From positions 11,420,097 through 11,484,096 of the forward strand of contig NC_053120.1 in assembly GCF_010015445.1 (NCBI RefSeq): a stretch of 64,000 nucleotides of DNA. The letters are read 5' to 3'. Made by a program: the position numbers and the translations under genes. This stretch comes from Perca fluviatilis (Eukaryota > Chordata > Actinopteri > Perciformes > Percidae). Positions 1-39,242 of the stretch are shown in pieces (within the stretch, counting starts at the first letter, position 1; each line of letters opens with the position of its first letter). A model generated the notes under the pieces. That model did no database searches. It saw only the letters and a list, made by a program, of their open reading frames with translations, and was not told where the DNA came from.

Positions 1-1084
1 CTGTCTGACTGAAGCAGTCAAGCCTCCAGCTGTTCTTTAGTGGACAAGGTCCGAACGTGTATGACCCAGCAGACTGAGGCACAAAACAATTCACTGTCCA
101 ATGATCAAACTAGCCTGCATAAAGAATGTCAAACCCGGGGCGCCAATGAGGGCCTTTGATTCAGGGGTGAAACTTGCAGAACCTGATTGCTCTCTCATCA
201 AAGACTGCTGCTCCAGGACAGAAACAGACTCCAAAGAAAGGACAAAATGCGGCTCCATATCTTGTTTTCTTTGTAATTCAGTTAGTGGGAAGCAATGCGT
301 TTGGAGGCTGAAAGCTAAATTAAAAGCATATCTATCACCCAAAGCTAAACATAAGAATATCCTCATCTTTTCTGAAGCTGAGCCACCAACTGCAAAAACA
401 GAAAGACTTTCACTGCAGACAGATTAAAAACAAAGAGCAAATCACCTACAAGGGATTTTGTGAGATAAACCAAAAAGAACAACTTGCCTCCTCATCCACA
501 GCTCACATTTGATTTCTTGCCATTTAGCTATCCTTTTTGCAAAACTGAAAAAAAATGGTTTTTGGCATGTTTTTGGGATACCACTGCTAGTCTCTGCACT
601 CATTTTTTTCTTCTTTTTAATACATACTGTCAGTGAGTTTGTGCTTCCATAACTTACTGCAATTCTGGGATGCATTCATAACGACAAACTGTAAATGCTC
701 CAGACTGTTGTCAGCTCTCTTTCTTATCTATTCTCCTTGATGAAAACACTCAGGCACAGTCCTAAAGTCCATGACTCCAGAGGGCTTGCTCACAGATTTC
801 AATTTTCCAGCACAACATAGTATATGACTATAATTTCACTACACTGCACAAAGAAAGGAGAGAGTGTGTGTCGTTTTTATTGTGCTTGCATCTCTTGGTT
901 CAGTGTATGCTACGTACTAAATCCTATAACTAAACTAAATACAGCACTGAAACTGTTTATTATATATGTTCTTATTGGAAACTGTTACTACTAAGTTTGC
1001 CTTAATGGATGTTGATGCTTTAAAAAAATATTCAGCTTTCAACAAAATCAAGAAATAATTTATGTATGCTGGTATATGCATTAA

Positions 1085-1292
1085 GTATGTACAATATATA
1101 TATTTTTTTTTTTTAAAGATTATTTTTTGAGCTTTTCCACCTTTAATGGAAAGGACAGCTAGGTGAGAAAGGGGAGAGAGAGGGGGAAGACATGCAGGAA
1201 ATCGTCACGGGTCGGACCCAAACCTCTGCATCAAGGCATAAACCTCTTTGTTTATGTGCGACTGCTCTACCCACTGAGCCAACCGGGCCACG
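1085..1292 (-). repeat. tRNA-derived SINE, minus orientation
   Basis: On the minus strand it starts with GGTTGGCTCAGTGGGTAGAG, a tRNA A-box, followed by a B-box-like GGTTTGGGTCC. It runs through a purine/pyrimidine body to a poly(A) tail, seen as the T-run at about 1099-1114. This is the layout of tRNA-head fish SINEs. Confidence 0.8.
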
Positions 1293-1615
1293 TGCAATAT
1301 AATCTTGGTATCCTACAAAAGTTCTATCATTGTTACCTCACTTATGTTTGCATTTTTTATTCAGACTAGGATCTTTCTTGTCTTACTCACACATTTAAAA
1401 AATGCTACTAAAATGGTCAACACATGCCGATCCAGTGATAATAAAAGCTGGGTTCTAAAAATCCTCATTAATGATTTTCTTTCATGGAATACTATTTTTT
1501 TTTTTGAGCCTGTTGTCATACTGACAGATAAATAAGTGAAATGCAATTATGCCCTCATCAGAATGTTTAACAGCGGCGTTGTTGTTTGTTGAAGTGCCTA
1601 AAATCTTCCTGACAG

Positions 1616-1940
1616 TTAAAGTGCCCTGCCACACAAAACCGGTTTTACTTGTATTTTTTGAAATATGTTAGGTCCATATGTGTTTGTGTTATGTTGTGAA
1701 TGTGAAAATGAACTGCTACCTCATTTGTCAGCTCAAAATAAATAAGTGGAGAAATCAGGCCAATTACAAAAGCTGGTCAGTCTGACATCATGTTGCCTGA
1801 GCTCATTACTATTCATGAGCTCACCCAGTTGCGCTGGGTAAAGGATGCTGATAAAAAGGCTCTCATTGGCTAGCTGTTAGCCAATCAGAGTCAAGACATT
1901 ACCATAAAGTAATGAAATACATGTGGCAGGGCACCTTTAA
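1616..1940. mobile_element. 325-bp TTAA-target MITE
   Basis: Terminal inverted repeats TTAAAGTGCCCTGCCACAC (left) and GTGGCAGGGCACCTTTAA (right) with TTAA at both ends. That is typical of piggyBac- or Kolobok-type non-autonomous elements. No coding content. Confidence 0.75.
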
Positions 1941-2087
1941 CCTTTTGTGATCATGCAAACAGTGACCGTCCTCGCTTACAGTAGTGTGACATTGTTTTAC
2001 TGCCGCAAAACCTCTTCCGAAGGAGCTCAGGTGGAAAGTTTGCTGTGCAAAGTGTCTGACTTTGTCAGCAGAAACCACAGTTTATCT

Positions 2088-3882
2088 GGGGCCTGTTTCA
2101 CAAAACCAAGATAAGGGATTAAGCCGGGATTTCCCAGTTATCCTGGATGAATTAAGCCTTGATTCGGTTTCACGAAAGCGGAGGCACATAAATCACCATG
2201 GAGATTTATTCTGTGCAGCTAGCCTGCTCCTGACCAGGCTAACAGTCAGGATTTATTTAATTCTGGAGCCTTTTCTGATCACCCAGCAGTGGTTTTACCC
2301 TATTGTTATTATCAGCCTGGATTAAAATACAACAGGTGCATATTGCTGTTTATTTAAGTACTGTTATTATTTAAAGTTGTGACCATTATTTTTTTATTTA
2401 TAATTATTCATGTGACAGTCATTGTTACTGTTATATTGCTGTATGAAGACTGCTGTTCATATTGTTGTTAGAAGTTTGATGAATATATTATGGCAGTTGT
2501 TGAGATAATTAGAAAAGGCTGATAAAATTTCAAATGTGTTTTAAATTAAGTCTCTTACTAAGGGCAATACATACAATGCTGTACATTTCTATAGTTGACC
2601 AATGCACCTTGGATTATTTTAGTTGATTAATTTTTTTTTAATTCTTTAACAATAAGGATCATGTTTGTTCCACTTCCATGTGCATTGTATTTGGCATTCT
2701 TAGCACACAATTTATGTTGTCCAGTAAACTGGGAATATAATTTGGGAGGATTGTACAATTTAAGAACATATCCTAATTGTACAATCCTCCCAAATGATAG
2801 TCTTAGTTCACTGGACCAGTAACTATCTAGTGATGTAGGCTACTGTACATTCATGTAACAACAGGGAGAGGACACCTCAATGGTTTTTGACCTTATATTT
2901 GGGGGGAAATAACTGATGAATATACTCTGTTCCATTCATGTTTACAGTGTGCATGGAATTTATCACTTAATTATCTTCATAGCTTCTAGATTTTAGAGTC
3001 CAATTTCTTCAGTGTCTTTATTTTCTATGTCCATATATACAGGGAGCAAGGCATATAATACGTAGAGAAGGAAACTCGGGCCTCTATAAAACATAAAGAA
3101 ATGAAACGCGAGAAAAAGCGTGGCAGATAATAGCGGACCGACTGAATGATAGTCTAAAAATATACATTTATGAAATACTGCTCTTAACTGAAACCATTCA
3201 ATGAGTCACTGTCATTTGCTAAAACGAACAGTTGTACACTTTGCATTAAAAGCGAGCAGTGGAAGTTAATATGACTTGGGAAACTTATGTTTTAGCCCAT
3301 GAGAGAGAGGGAGGAACAGAGTGAAAGAGATATTTACGCATCATATTCTAGCGTTGTAGAAAATTGATCTTCATTGTAAATTTCCTGAGCAACATTATCT
3401 TCTGCTTACTTTTAAGGCAAAGAGTACGACTGTTAATTTGTGAAAATGATTAGTAGCCTAATCCTTGAATGGAATGATTAAGATGGCTTCAATTCAGAGC
3501 AGTGGCCAGTAAATGTATATATTTAGGCTACAATTACGCATTCAGTCGGTCGGTTTCTTTTCTTTTTATACAAATAATGTGTTTCACGTCATCATACTTC
3601 CACAAGAAGCTGCTGCTCACTCTGTATAAAGTATGTACAACGCGTATTCTCCATTTTGGCATCAGTAAATCTGTGATCGACCTTGCGGTCTTTTGATGAA
3701 AGCCGGGGACGCGCATCTATCTGAATGACTTCAGTTCGGCTCGACCTAGTCGCTTCCCTCAGTTCTCCCGGCTGGCGCCGCTCGTGAAAGCGCCAGGGGC
3801 TGCACAGATTAGACTAACGTTACGCCTACCGCTTTATCAGTTATCCTGGATTTATATATTCTGCTTTTGTGAAACAGGCCCC
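2088..3882. mobile_element. 1.8-kb non-autonomous DNA transposon
   Basis: Inverted ends GGGGCCTGTTTCACAAAA and TTTTGTGAAACAGGCCCC. The sub-terminal motif AGTTATCCTGGAT also occurs near both ends. No transposase frame survives. Target-site duplication is unclear. It contains a hairpin at 2719-2817. Confidence 0.75.
2719..2817. repeat. Internal hairpin inside DNA transposon
   Basis: A perfect 21-bp inverted repeat (2740-2760 against 2775-2795, 14-nt loop) is extended outward by a 12-bp pair with one mismatch (2719-2730 against 2806-2817). Confidence 0.85.
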
Positions 3883-4770
3883 TGGTCTCCTACAAACAGT
3901 CAACATTGGTTTCTTTTTTGTCCCTAACCTCAGCTTATAGAGGTGGTAGATCAGAAAATGCTCATATGAAACAATAATTTTAGAAGACATCATATAGTGT
4001 CATCATATAGTGTACAGTAAAAGCCACTGGAAAGTTGTACTTTAGTCGTAAAGATAACTGCACTGGCATCACATAGTCAACACTCATGACACTGCCACAG
4101 TTTTTAAGTGAAGCTGTTGGTTGAAACCTACATTTAAAAAATATATATAATGTTCATGCTTGAAGGGCTGTCTGAATCTATAGGACACTGTATACGATAT
4201 AATAGGAAGCCATCTTAAAAGCTCATGCTGCCAGCGATAATTAAGATTAAAATGCAACAATACAAATACATCTCAAGAGGCATGGGTGCTGCACCTGGGA
4301 GTGGGGGTGCTTCTTCCCACAGTTTGGGTAAAAATGAAGTTCCAGGGAAAGATGGAGAATAGCAGCGACAGAAAGAGAAAGTTGAGATTCTGCCTCTCGG
4401 AGAGCAATTAAAGTGAGTTTAGGACAGAGTGAGAAGAACTGAACTCACTGAACTCGAGCTGCAGTCTGACAGTCACAGATAAAACACTTACTTTGTCAAA
4501 ATCAGGGCAGCGACTTTACTCTTTTAAGCTGGCCTTATTTGCTGCTGCCTTTGCTTTAACATTATTTAACATGGAAGCCAATTAAGACCCATAATCAAAA
4601 GCTGGCAGTTAGGTTCTTTCATTGTTTCGTCTTTTCATTCTTCTTCCTTGATACACATCTTAAGAAGGGAGAAATACTGCATTTACACTGTAGACAAGCC
4701 ATCCACATAAAGTGACTAATTTTAGCTCATGGCTTTAAGTGTAGTCCTCGGGGAGCAGTTTGTAAAGCCT

Positions 4771-4834
4771 AGAGAGAGAGAGGAGAGAGAGAGAGAGAGG
4801 GAGAGAGGGAGAGAGAGAGAGAGAGAGAGAGAGA
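4771..4834. repeat. (GA)n microsatellite
   Basis: Slightly interrupted purine array of about 64 bp; the open frame across it is an artefact. Confidence 0.95.
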
Positions 4835-5103
4835 TGACAGGTTCTTCTCACCAGACAGCTGTACTGCACCTCCTTTTCTGGTACCTTTCTCCACCTCCCC
4901 CCCCCTCATCTCCTTCACACACCCCCTCACCTCCTCCCCTCATAGCCACTCTATAGATAATGATTTTTTAATGTTGTAAATTTGATATGGCACAGGGAGG
5001 CTGAATTTTCCCCCACTACTTATCTCTGGCTTCCAGACCTTCCCAGATGGGTTGCCCCTTAACCTTTTCACTGTGGCAAGCCTAGAGCCCCCCTTCGCCC
5101 CCC

Positions 5104-5104
<1 letters not shown>

Positions 5105-5197
<93 letters not shown>
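5105..5197. repeat. (CA)n microsatellite
   Basis: About 46 nearly perfect CA units in the upstream intron. Confidence 0.97.
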
Positions 5198-5199
<2 letters not shown>

Positions 5200-6996
5200 T
5201 CCAAACCTCACCCTGACACAATACCCACATTTCTGTGACCATTTCCAAATATAACTCTATCTTATTCTCTCCCAGGTTTTTAACACTGCAAACTCTGTGG
5301 TTGCCAATGGGCCGTGTACTTATTATGACAGTAGGAATCTAGCTTGTCATAGTACAATATATCAATAGCGCAGTCAAATAAATTAGAACCTAATGATGTT
5401 AAATACAAATGAAATCATAATCAAAGTACTGTGGGTAGACAGGAATAACACTAATACACAACAGAAGACAACTCATGTCATAATAGTAACAATTGGATAG
5501 CCACAAGCAACAACAAAAGGGGTTCAAGACAATCAAGGAGGATTAACAAAATGAAGTAATAAAAACTAAAATCATCTTGAACCCCTTTTTATTCCTTCGC
5601 TTTCTCCGTGGATCTTTGCTGGATAACCCTCCTTCTTTTTCTTTCTTCCCAAAAAAAAACCTTTAAATTTTCCCCCTTTTTTTTCCCTCTCTTTGAACTC
5701 TCCTCCTCATGACTCTCATCTCTCTTCCTTCTATTTCTTTTTGTTATTGATCCCTCTAATTTGATCCTCCCTTCATCCCCAATCCCCCCCATCCTTCTCG
5801 ATCTCCTTCCCCTTTATCACCAAACCATATCTGTCATTCCCTCTGGACCGTTTCGATCTTGCCGCAGTAAAAACCTTTTTATCTGAAAGAAATGGGTGAG
5901 AGGAAGCCGGCGTAGAAAGATAGAGGTAAAAGGGTGTAGCCTTGGGTTTATGAGATAGGCCTGTTAGGTGTGATGCCTAATTCCTTCAGGAAAATGACTG
6001 GATGGAAAGAGGCCCAAATGCTCTGCTAGATCTTTCTCTGTGGGCAATAACTAATTAACTGCATCATCACTTTGTTGTTGTTTGAAGGAGATGGAGGTAA
6101 GAATGGGTCAAAGAGTCAAAGAGCATGAAGTCAAAGAGGAAGAGATTTTTTTTTTTCTCACAAAATATCAAGAATGTAGTTGTGGACAAAATGACTGAAT
6201 GACTGAAAACAAAACACTATTTTTCAACTCTAGTGGTGTCTTGCATTGCAAATCGTTTAGGTCTGATGTGCCAAGGCTTTGAATTATGCCCTTTTTTCTT
6301 TCTCTCCGTCACTGCTTCAGTAAATGGAATTCTGTTTGTGCTGCACAAAACACGGAAAAATTACATTTTGTAAAATGTAATGGCAAGTGTCTTTCCAGAA
6401 AGAATGACCCAGTTTCTGCAAAGACAACTTGCTGTTCAATTTAAATGTAATTTAAAGACATAGCTAGGTACCACTTATAGAGCAAGTTAACACCAGATAA
6501 AAGTCTTCTTTTTGCTGACCTTCAGTAGTTTAATTTGAAATCATACATGTCAATGTAGTGATAACTTCCATTTCACTAAAAATACACTTAGTACCTGTAT
6601 TACTTTACATTCCTTCAAACCCTTCACTACCTATATGAGTCTGGACAAACATGGATGTAAAATACAACTTGACCAGTTGGCGAAGGCATACAACCGTGAG
6701 GCAGTAATTCTAGTTTACTGTTGGAAATGGAAAATGACAAAGAATGTGATGAAGACTGGCATCGTGTGACAAGATGAATGAATGACTAGATTAATTCAAA
6801 GTCAATATGTTGCAGTTACAACATCCTGCCAGGGTGTCTATGGTGTCACATTTTGAAAATAATGTCTCAGTTTGTACTGTATCTTTGGAAGAAATAATCT
6901 TGTCTTAGCTGAAGGCCAAAACTGAGTACTAAATTTAGTCTCTCTTAGTCTGTGACTGAAGAAGTGTTATCCCCTCACTTGGCTTGCTGTGAAACA

Positions 6997-8402
6997 TAAA
7001 CTCAGCACAAAAAGTAAGGAAATTTGTGTTTGGTGGATTATTTCTCTGTGGTAACAATACTTTTTGGCAATAAATCTTATACCGTTGGAAAGCCTGTTTA
7101 GTTCCCTTTCAAATGGTGCCCCATTTGTAAGGAAAAAGCATTTGTGGGATGAAGATTTGAAGAAAGAAGACATATTGGCAATTGAACAATTTATTCATTT
7201 CACAAACGGGAGCCTTAGCGTGTGGAAGAACCATACACAGCCACAACAGCCTGGCACCTCCTCCTCATGCTGGTCACCGACCTGGTCACACACTGCTGTG
7301 GGATGGCATCCCATTCTTCAACCCGCATTTGTCGCAAGTCAGCCAACGTGGTTGTGTTGGTCACTCTGGCACAAACAGCACGCCCAAGCTGATCCCACAA
7401 GTGTTAAAGTGATGGTTCGGAGTAATTTCACCCTAGGGTCCTTTGCACCATGACCTCAAGCCAAACACTCACCCAGAAGCTTTTTTCAGCTGGGTCGAAC
7501 ATTGGGAGAGTTAGCGTAGAGTAGCGTTATCAGCTGAATAGCTTAGCGCAGGGGCTAATGGATCCGAAGTGTCTCTACCCCACTAATGATGCCCAAAATG
7601 ATACCAAACGTCAACAGTAGTACAAATAGGTTATGCACTCATAAAACGATGGATTGTAAAGTTTGTAAGTACACCAGAAGTTTATGAACACTTGCCTGCT
7701 GGCTTCTGCTCTACTTGACTTTTGGTATCATTTCGGGCATTATTAGTGGGGTAATGTTAAGAGACACTTCGGATCCATTAGCCCCTGCGCTAAGCTATTC
7801 AGCTGATAACGCTACTCTACGCTAACTCTCCCAATGTTCGACCCAGGTGAAAAAAGCTTCTGGGGGGGTGTTTGGCTCGAGGTCATGGTGCAAAGGACCC
7901 TAGGGTGAAATTACTCCGAACCATCACTTTAAATGGGGTTGAGGTCAGGACTGCGGGTTGAAGAATGGGATGCCATCCCACAGCAGTGTGTGACCAGGCT
8001 GGTGACCAGCATGAGGAGGAGGTGCCAGGCTGTTGAGGCTGTGTATGGTTCTTCGACACGCTACTGAGGCTCCTGTTTGTGAAATTAATAAATTGTTCAA
8101 TTGCCAATATGTCTTGTTTCTTCAAACACCAATCATCCAATCCACCAAACACCAAACGAGTCAATGGCAGAATAAGCTGTTTGGCATTGGCAGAGAATAT
8201 TTGGCAAATTTTTCATGGGCGCAAACCACATACTCAGCGCTTCTGCTCATCCCACAAATGCATGTTCCTTACAAATGGGGCACCATTTGAAAGGGAACTA
8301 AACAGGCTTTCCAACGGTATAAGATTTATTTCCAAAAAGCATTGTTACCACGGAGAAATAATCTACCAAACACAAATTTCCTTACTTTTTGTGCTAAGTT
8401 TA
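6997..8402. mobile_element. Palindromic Tc1-derived element with nested TTAA MITE
   Basis: Both ends carry the same inverted sequence (TAAACTYAGCACAAAAAGTA), flanked by TA, and arms matching for over 200 bp. Each arm encodes the C-terminal end of a Tc1-type transposase: minus strand at 7215-7400 (WDQLGRAV, EEWDAIPQQCVT, MRRRCQAVVAVYGSSTR) and plus strand at about 7960-8067 (EEWDAIPQQCVTRLVTSMRR). No N-terminal half or catalytic core remains, so it is a dead fold-back derivative. The right end is 34 bp from the Eph FN3 exon. Confidence 0.85.
7407..7934. mobile_element. TTAA-target fold-back MITE nested in Tc1 remnant
   Basis: TTAA-bounded ends: TTAAAGTGATGGTTCGGAGT on the left, and the reverse complement ending CCATCACTTTAA on the right. 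The inverted arms extend over about 180 bp (ACCCTAGGGTCCTTTGCACC, then GTTAGCGTAGAGTAGCGTTA), leaving a short unpaired centre. Confidence 0.85.
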
Positions 8403-8436
8403 TATTCATCTCTCTCTCTCTCAACCTCCTCTTCAG

Positions 8437-34632
<26,196 letters not shown>

Positions 34633-37600
34633 CCGCACAGGGGAGCGACACAGTATGAAATATTCGACACGTGTACAGTCTGAACGAGCAAGCTGTCATC
34701 TTTACGCTTGTTTTACCCTCATACCTAAATCTAAACCACTTTACAAGTTTTTTAACAATCCCTGTGGCCATTTTTGTGTCTGTGTGTCCTCAGCAGTCCC
34801 TAGGTCCCTCCTTCATTCAGTGGACAGACTTCACACCTTTAAGAAAATTGATTTAAACTAAATGTTAACCAGTAAACTTAGGTTGGGGAGCATGGACACT
34901 CTTCAACCACACCTCTAATCACTTGTAAGGCCTACCTATCAAACCATCCTGTACAGTTTGTCTCAGTTTTCTCAACCCACCCTCCCTTTCTCATCCATTC
35001 TGCCGGACCCCACCTCTCCATTTCCATCCCCCTCATCCCAACCCCATCCCTCCCCCTAATGAATTTACCCACGAGACCATCCATTCCCCTGCTCATCCCT
35101 ATTCATCCCATCTTATTCAATGCTGTGCATACCTGTCCCAGCCTCCAGGTACTGTCTGAGGCATGTTGAGGGACTCCAGAGTCCCCTCCTCCCCAGCCTT
35201 CATACATCTTTCCCAGACAGGCCTAACCAGTCAACCTCCTCATCACCTTCTTTGAATTCGTTCATCCATCCTCAAGATCCTCATTTTATTAAACCTTTAC
35301 ATAATTGCATGGTTGTGGTGGGGTCCTTGCTAGTGAAATGCTTCTTGGAGGGAATTCAATGCAGATTTAGTGCAAGAGGAAAAACAAGGCAGACATGATT
35401 TGTGACTGCAAAAAAACCAAGAAAAAAACCCCAAAACAATAGTGTCTGGACTTTTCTGTCTGACTACAACCGGTACAATCACAAACCCCCATTCCCTCTC
35501 TCGCCCCAAAATCTCCCTGCAAGATCACTTCCATCATTGAAATCCACAGACCAGTTTATACCAGCTTGACTGTTTGATTCAAGGACAACATGGCCTGGTT
35601 TTTATGTAAGGATAAATCACACAAACGTGCTACTGTGAAGAGGAAACTGACCAAACAGACATTTATGTGAAGGGACACAAACTGGACGAATAGCCTGACA
35701 AAAGGTCTTTCTGGAGACCCATTGCAGGCTTTTTCATCTGCAGTGTGTTCTGTTGAGACTACTTCAGTGTGTTGGTGAAAATTGTGACCATTTGAATCCA
35801 GACAAGAGCCAACAGTTAATGGGACTTTGTGAATCCATCTTCATATTGAAGAGACTGTACATATTATGATATGGGATGTTAATTTCCTATTTGCTCATTT
35901 GCTTTCACTTTTGCCGACAGCATCAAACAATTAATTGTCACTGGAGTATTTTGTGAGCTCTGTATGATTATCTTCCTCTGCCTGACTCATCACTGGAACA
36001 AACTTTTAAGTGCTGTGGATGGCAGGCAAAAAAAACTAAAGAAAAATAGGTTTCATGCTTCTATTTTTTGTACTTCCCATGCAGCAAAAGGAAAAAGATA
36101 ACCTCTTCGACAAAGAGAGCTAGCAAAGCCTGACCTACTTAAAATACTTAAATCAAAGGTTACTCATAATGGATGGTGTTTTACAATCAGCACATATACC
36201 CTCTGAGTAAAGGCAGTGACAGGCAACGGAAAACAAAATTGGATAAAGAAATATTAAACCATTGCAGTGTAATGTGCATTTTCCCAGCTAGGAATGAATG
36301 CAGGCTTTAGAGAATAGAAGAAAAGGAAAACCAGCTTAAGAGACTGTAGATATGGAGTCATTATCAGCTGCTGAGACACCCCTGTTGTGGCCAGAGAATC
36401 TCAAAAAGCTAAAAGGTGAACCATCCAACGTTCTTGTGATTTGGCTGCAAATCCTAAAGCTGTCTGCCAGTCAGGCATTAATACAACGCATGGACAAACC
36501 AGACATCTAATGGTGGTGTACTATTTGCGCATGAAACAAATCTCATTTCTGTCGAAAGTGTATGGCTGCAGTCCAGATGGTAATCACTCTACAGTAGGCA
36601 ACCTTTGTATCAATTTGTTTTAGTTTTTATTCATTGGCTGTCGGACATGTCATTATTGTCCGAGTCGCATTTCCTCCCGATTGACTGTCAGTTTGCAGAT
36701 GAAATGACATGAAGTGACTGTGATCTGTGGACAGCAACCTTTTCAATGGCGGGCATTACGCAGAACTCATTTACAAGCAACACAGACTGATTTCTCAGAC
36801 ATGTCAGAGAAAAAGATCTAACGAGAAGAGATAGCGAAATAATAAAATGCTGGAGGGGTCAAGAAGGAAATTGCTGGCGTATTTATCATGTTTTGGTGCA
36901 GAAATGTGATGTTTGACTCACTCATCTTCACAAAATATGACACCAAGAATGCCTGATCTCCCTCTGGGGCCCGCTGGTGGAGAAGCACTAGGAGATTTCT
37001 TTTATCTTAGCGCTGAGCAGATTACCAGCTGTGAAACAACAGCAGGCTCGCTCTGCCTTTAGCCCAAACCTCTTGGTCATGCGTGTGCCCCCACATCCCA
37101 AGGATTACCAGTCCGCAGCACTGATTGGATGTTGTGATTTTTATTTGCCATTCCCCTTGGAACCATGCTCACAATGACAGAAGTGACTGTATTTAGTTGT
37201 TTGCTTTCAACACGTTTTTTACGGCTGACATGTCCTACAGGACGATGTGTTTGTATTTTTGTCTCGCACCGCTGCTCTCCACTGGACGGCCCAAACTCTT
37301 TTATTAATGAATGTTGTGACATTGAGAGGTCCGCGACTATTTAAAACCTCTAAACATTTCAGTTTCCACTTTTTTATGGGGGCAAAACTCTGCTCCGCCG
37401 GAATTGCATTTGTTGCCTGGCAACGATAGCTTATTGAACATTTTATCAGGAAGTATAGAGATCAACTGGGAGCTTGTCAGTGGTTCAGAGGCATAATTCA
37501 TTGTAAATAGATGCCTGCGGAAAAAACAGTTTCAGCGCTCGGGGGGTTTAACAAAGAGTGAGTCGATGAGTGTAAGGTCATATTGAACACCATCTAAACA

Positions 37601-38969
37601 AAAAAAAATGTCATGCAGAAGAAATGAAAGCTATCAACACATACACTACAGGCTTCTTAGTGTAACATGGACTGTAGCTACGTGTGATGTGTCTATCCTT
37701 TGCTTCGTGTTTTCTTTTCTTCAATGTAATAAGGTTAGATGTGAGCTTCCAAAGGCATTTCACATGTTCCTGTGTCAGTGTTTGAGAAGGACATAAATGA
37801 TCCACAGCACGTCTTGTATTTAATATTTTGACATGTCTTGGTTTGAGCGCAAATATACAACCCAGAGAGAATATCTCGGGGACAAAGCAGATGTGAGTTT
37901 TGTCCAAAGTGCTGCGTAAAATAGGATGGTTTATTGGTACATCACGCACTATTTAAAAAGATACAGGATGAAGTGCTTTAAGAGTTCATGGAGAAAACTG
38001 TTTGATGTTAGTTTTCTGAAGTGCTTATTAAAAGTTAAATCCACTCTAAATCCAGCTCCTAAAAGAGAGTAATATCTTACTAAATCCTTTGAGAGTTTTC
38101 TATGTGTGTATGTGAACAAGACTCTTATACAAGAAAACAGAGAGATACACTTTCTGATTGTATCAGTACTAAATGTCAAGGCTAAATTACATTTTAATCC
38201 TTTTTATTAAAAGTAACGGAGTTTTGACATGTTTTTTTTTTTAATGAAGGGTCTTATGTTGAAAAACATGATCACCAAGCTTCCAATGAAAGTTCATCCT
38301 TATAAGTTTTGCCGTTCTTTATTCCTTTACTATTTTACACAAATATTTTGCGCTATATCATTGTAGACTTTTAAAAAGACAAGCTGTGTCCTAATTCAAT
38401 ACTAAAGTGTATACTAAATCTAAGCAGGTTTTGAGTACAGATGTAGTAGCGTGTTCACACTGGAAAAGTATACTCAAAAAAAGTTAGTATGCAAATTAAA
38501 AAAAGACCCTTGACATTTAAAAAGTTAATGTTTTAGTGACATCTACCTGTGCATGTATTCAGTGTTCTTCAACAAAACTGATTGTTTGTAGCCTTGACAT
38601 CTAACAAGCATGATGAAAGTATTTCTTTCCTTTATAAAACTCAGTAGATTGGTTTTAACATTATAAATCTGCCTTCTTTTACATCCAGGTTTACTTCTTC
38701 TTTTTCTTCTTCTTTGCCTTTTGCTGGTGCATTACAGCATTGTATTGGTGCATTGTTACCACCAGAGATTATAGTGCAGTTAGCATGTGCGCTTGCCTGT
38801 GCAGAAAATCATGAACCACCCAGTCATAAAAACATTAATACACAGTACCACTAATAGTCAAATACTCCAGATTGAGATTTAAGACACTTTCAGTTGCACT
38901 TTGCTGTTGCACTGTTGGCCAGATCACAATTGGTCTTGGTTTTTCTGGGCTACATGCAAAAAATGCAAA

Positions 38970-39242
38970 CAACTCCCTCTGTATTTCTCTGTATGGTTAT
39001 GTTCCGAAGATTGTGGCATCTGGTGACTTTCGCGCGTAGAAACTCAAGTGAAGATAATTACCTCTTCTGAAGAGTCCATCGTGTTTTTTTTAATCCTCCG
39101 TGTCCTCCTTGGCTACTAGCAGTAACCCAACGTGCGTGGTGCGGTCACGGCAGGCTTGTATCATGTGGAAGCACCGACAGTTTTGTTGTCATTACTTAGA
39201 ATTCCTCATGGTGGCGGCAGAAACTACGCACTATAGCTTTAA
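38970..39242. mobile_element. AAAGCTTTAGTG-type MITE, 5'-truncated copy
   Basis: GAAACTCAAGTGAAGATAAT, TGTCCTCCTTGGCTACTAGC and the terminal GCACTATAGCTTTAA match copies at 32126 and 62306. The left end is missing. Confidence 0.7.

Larger units (their letters stand above)
1..8436 (+). other. Intron of the ephb4-like gene (5' part), no coding exon seen
   Basis: Neither strand shows ephrin-binding, cysteine-rich or first-FN3 exons, so this is intron sequence of at least 8.4 kb. Apart from the listed repeats, 1-1084, 3896-4770 and 5198-6996 are AT-rich DNA with short poly-pyrimidine tracts (about 5640-5700) and nothing I recognise. Confidence 0.6.

Noticed and set aside
1085..1292. Functional tRNA gene at the A/B-box match
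   Set aside because: The tRNA-like head continues into a SINE body with a poly(A) tail and cannot form a full cloverleaf.
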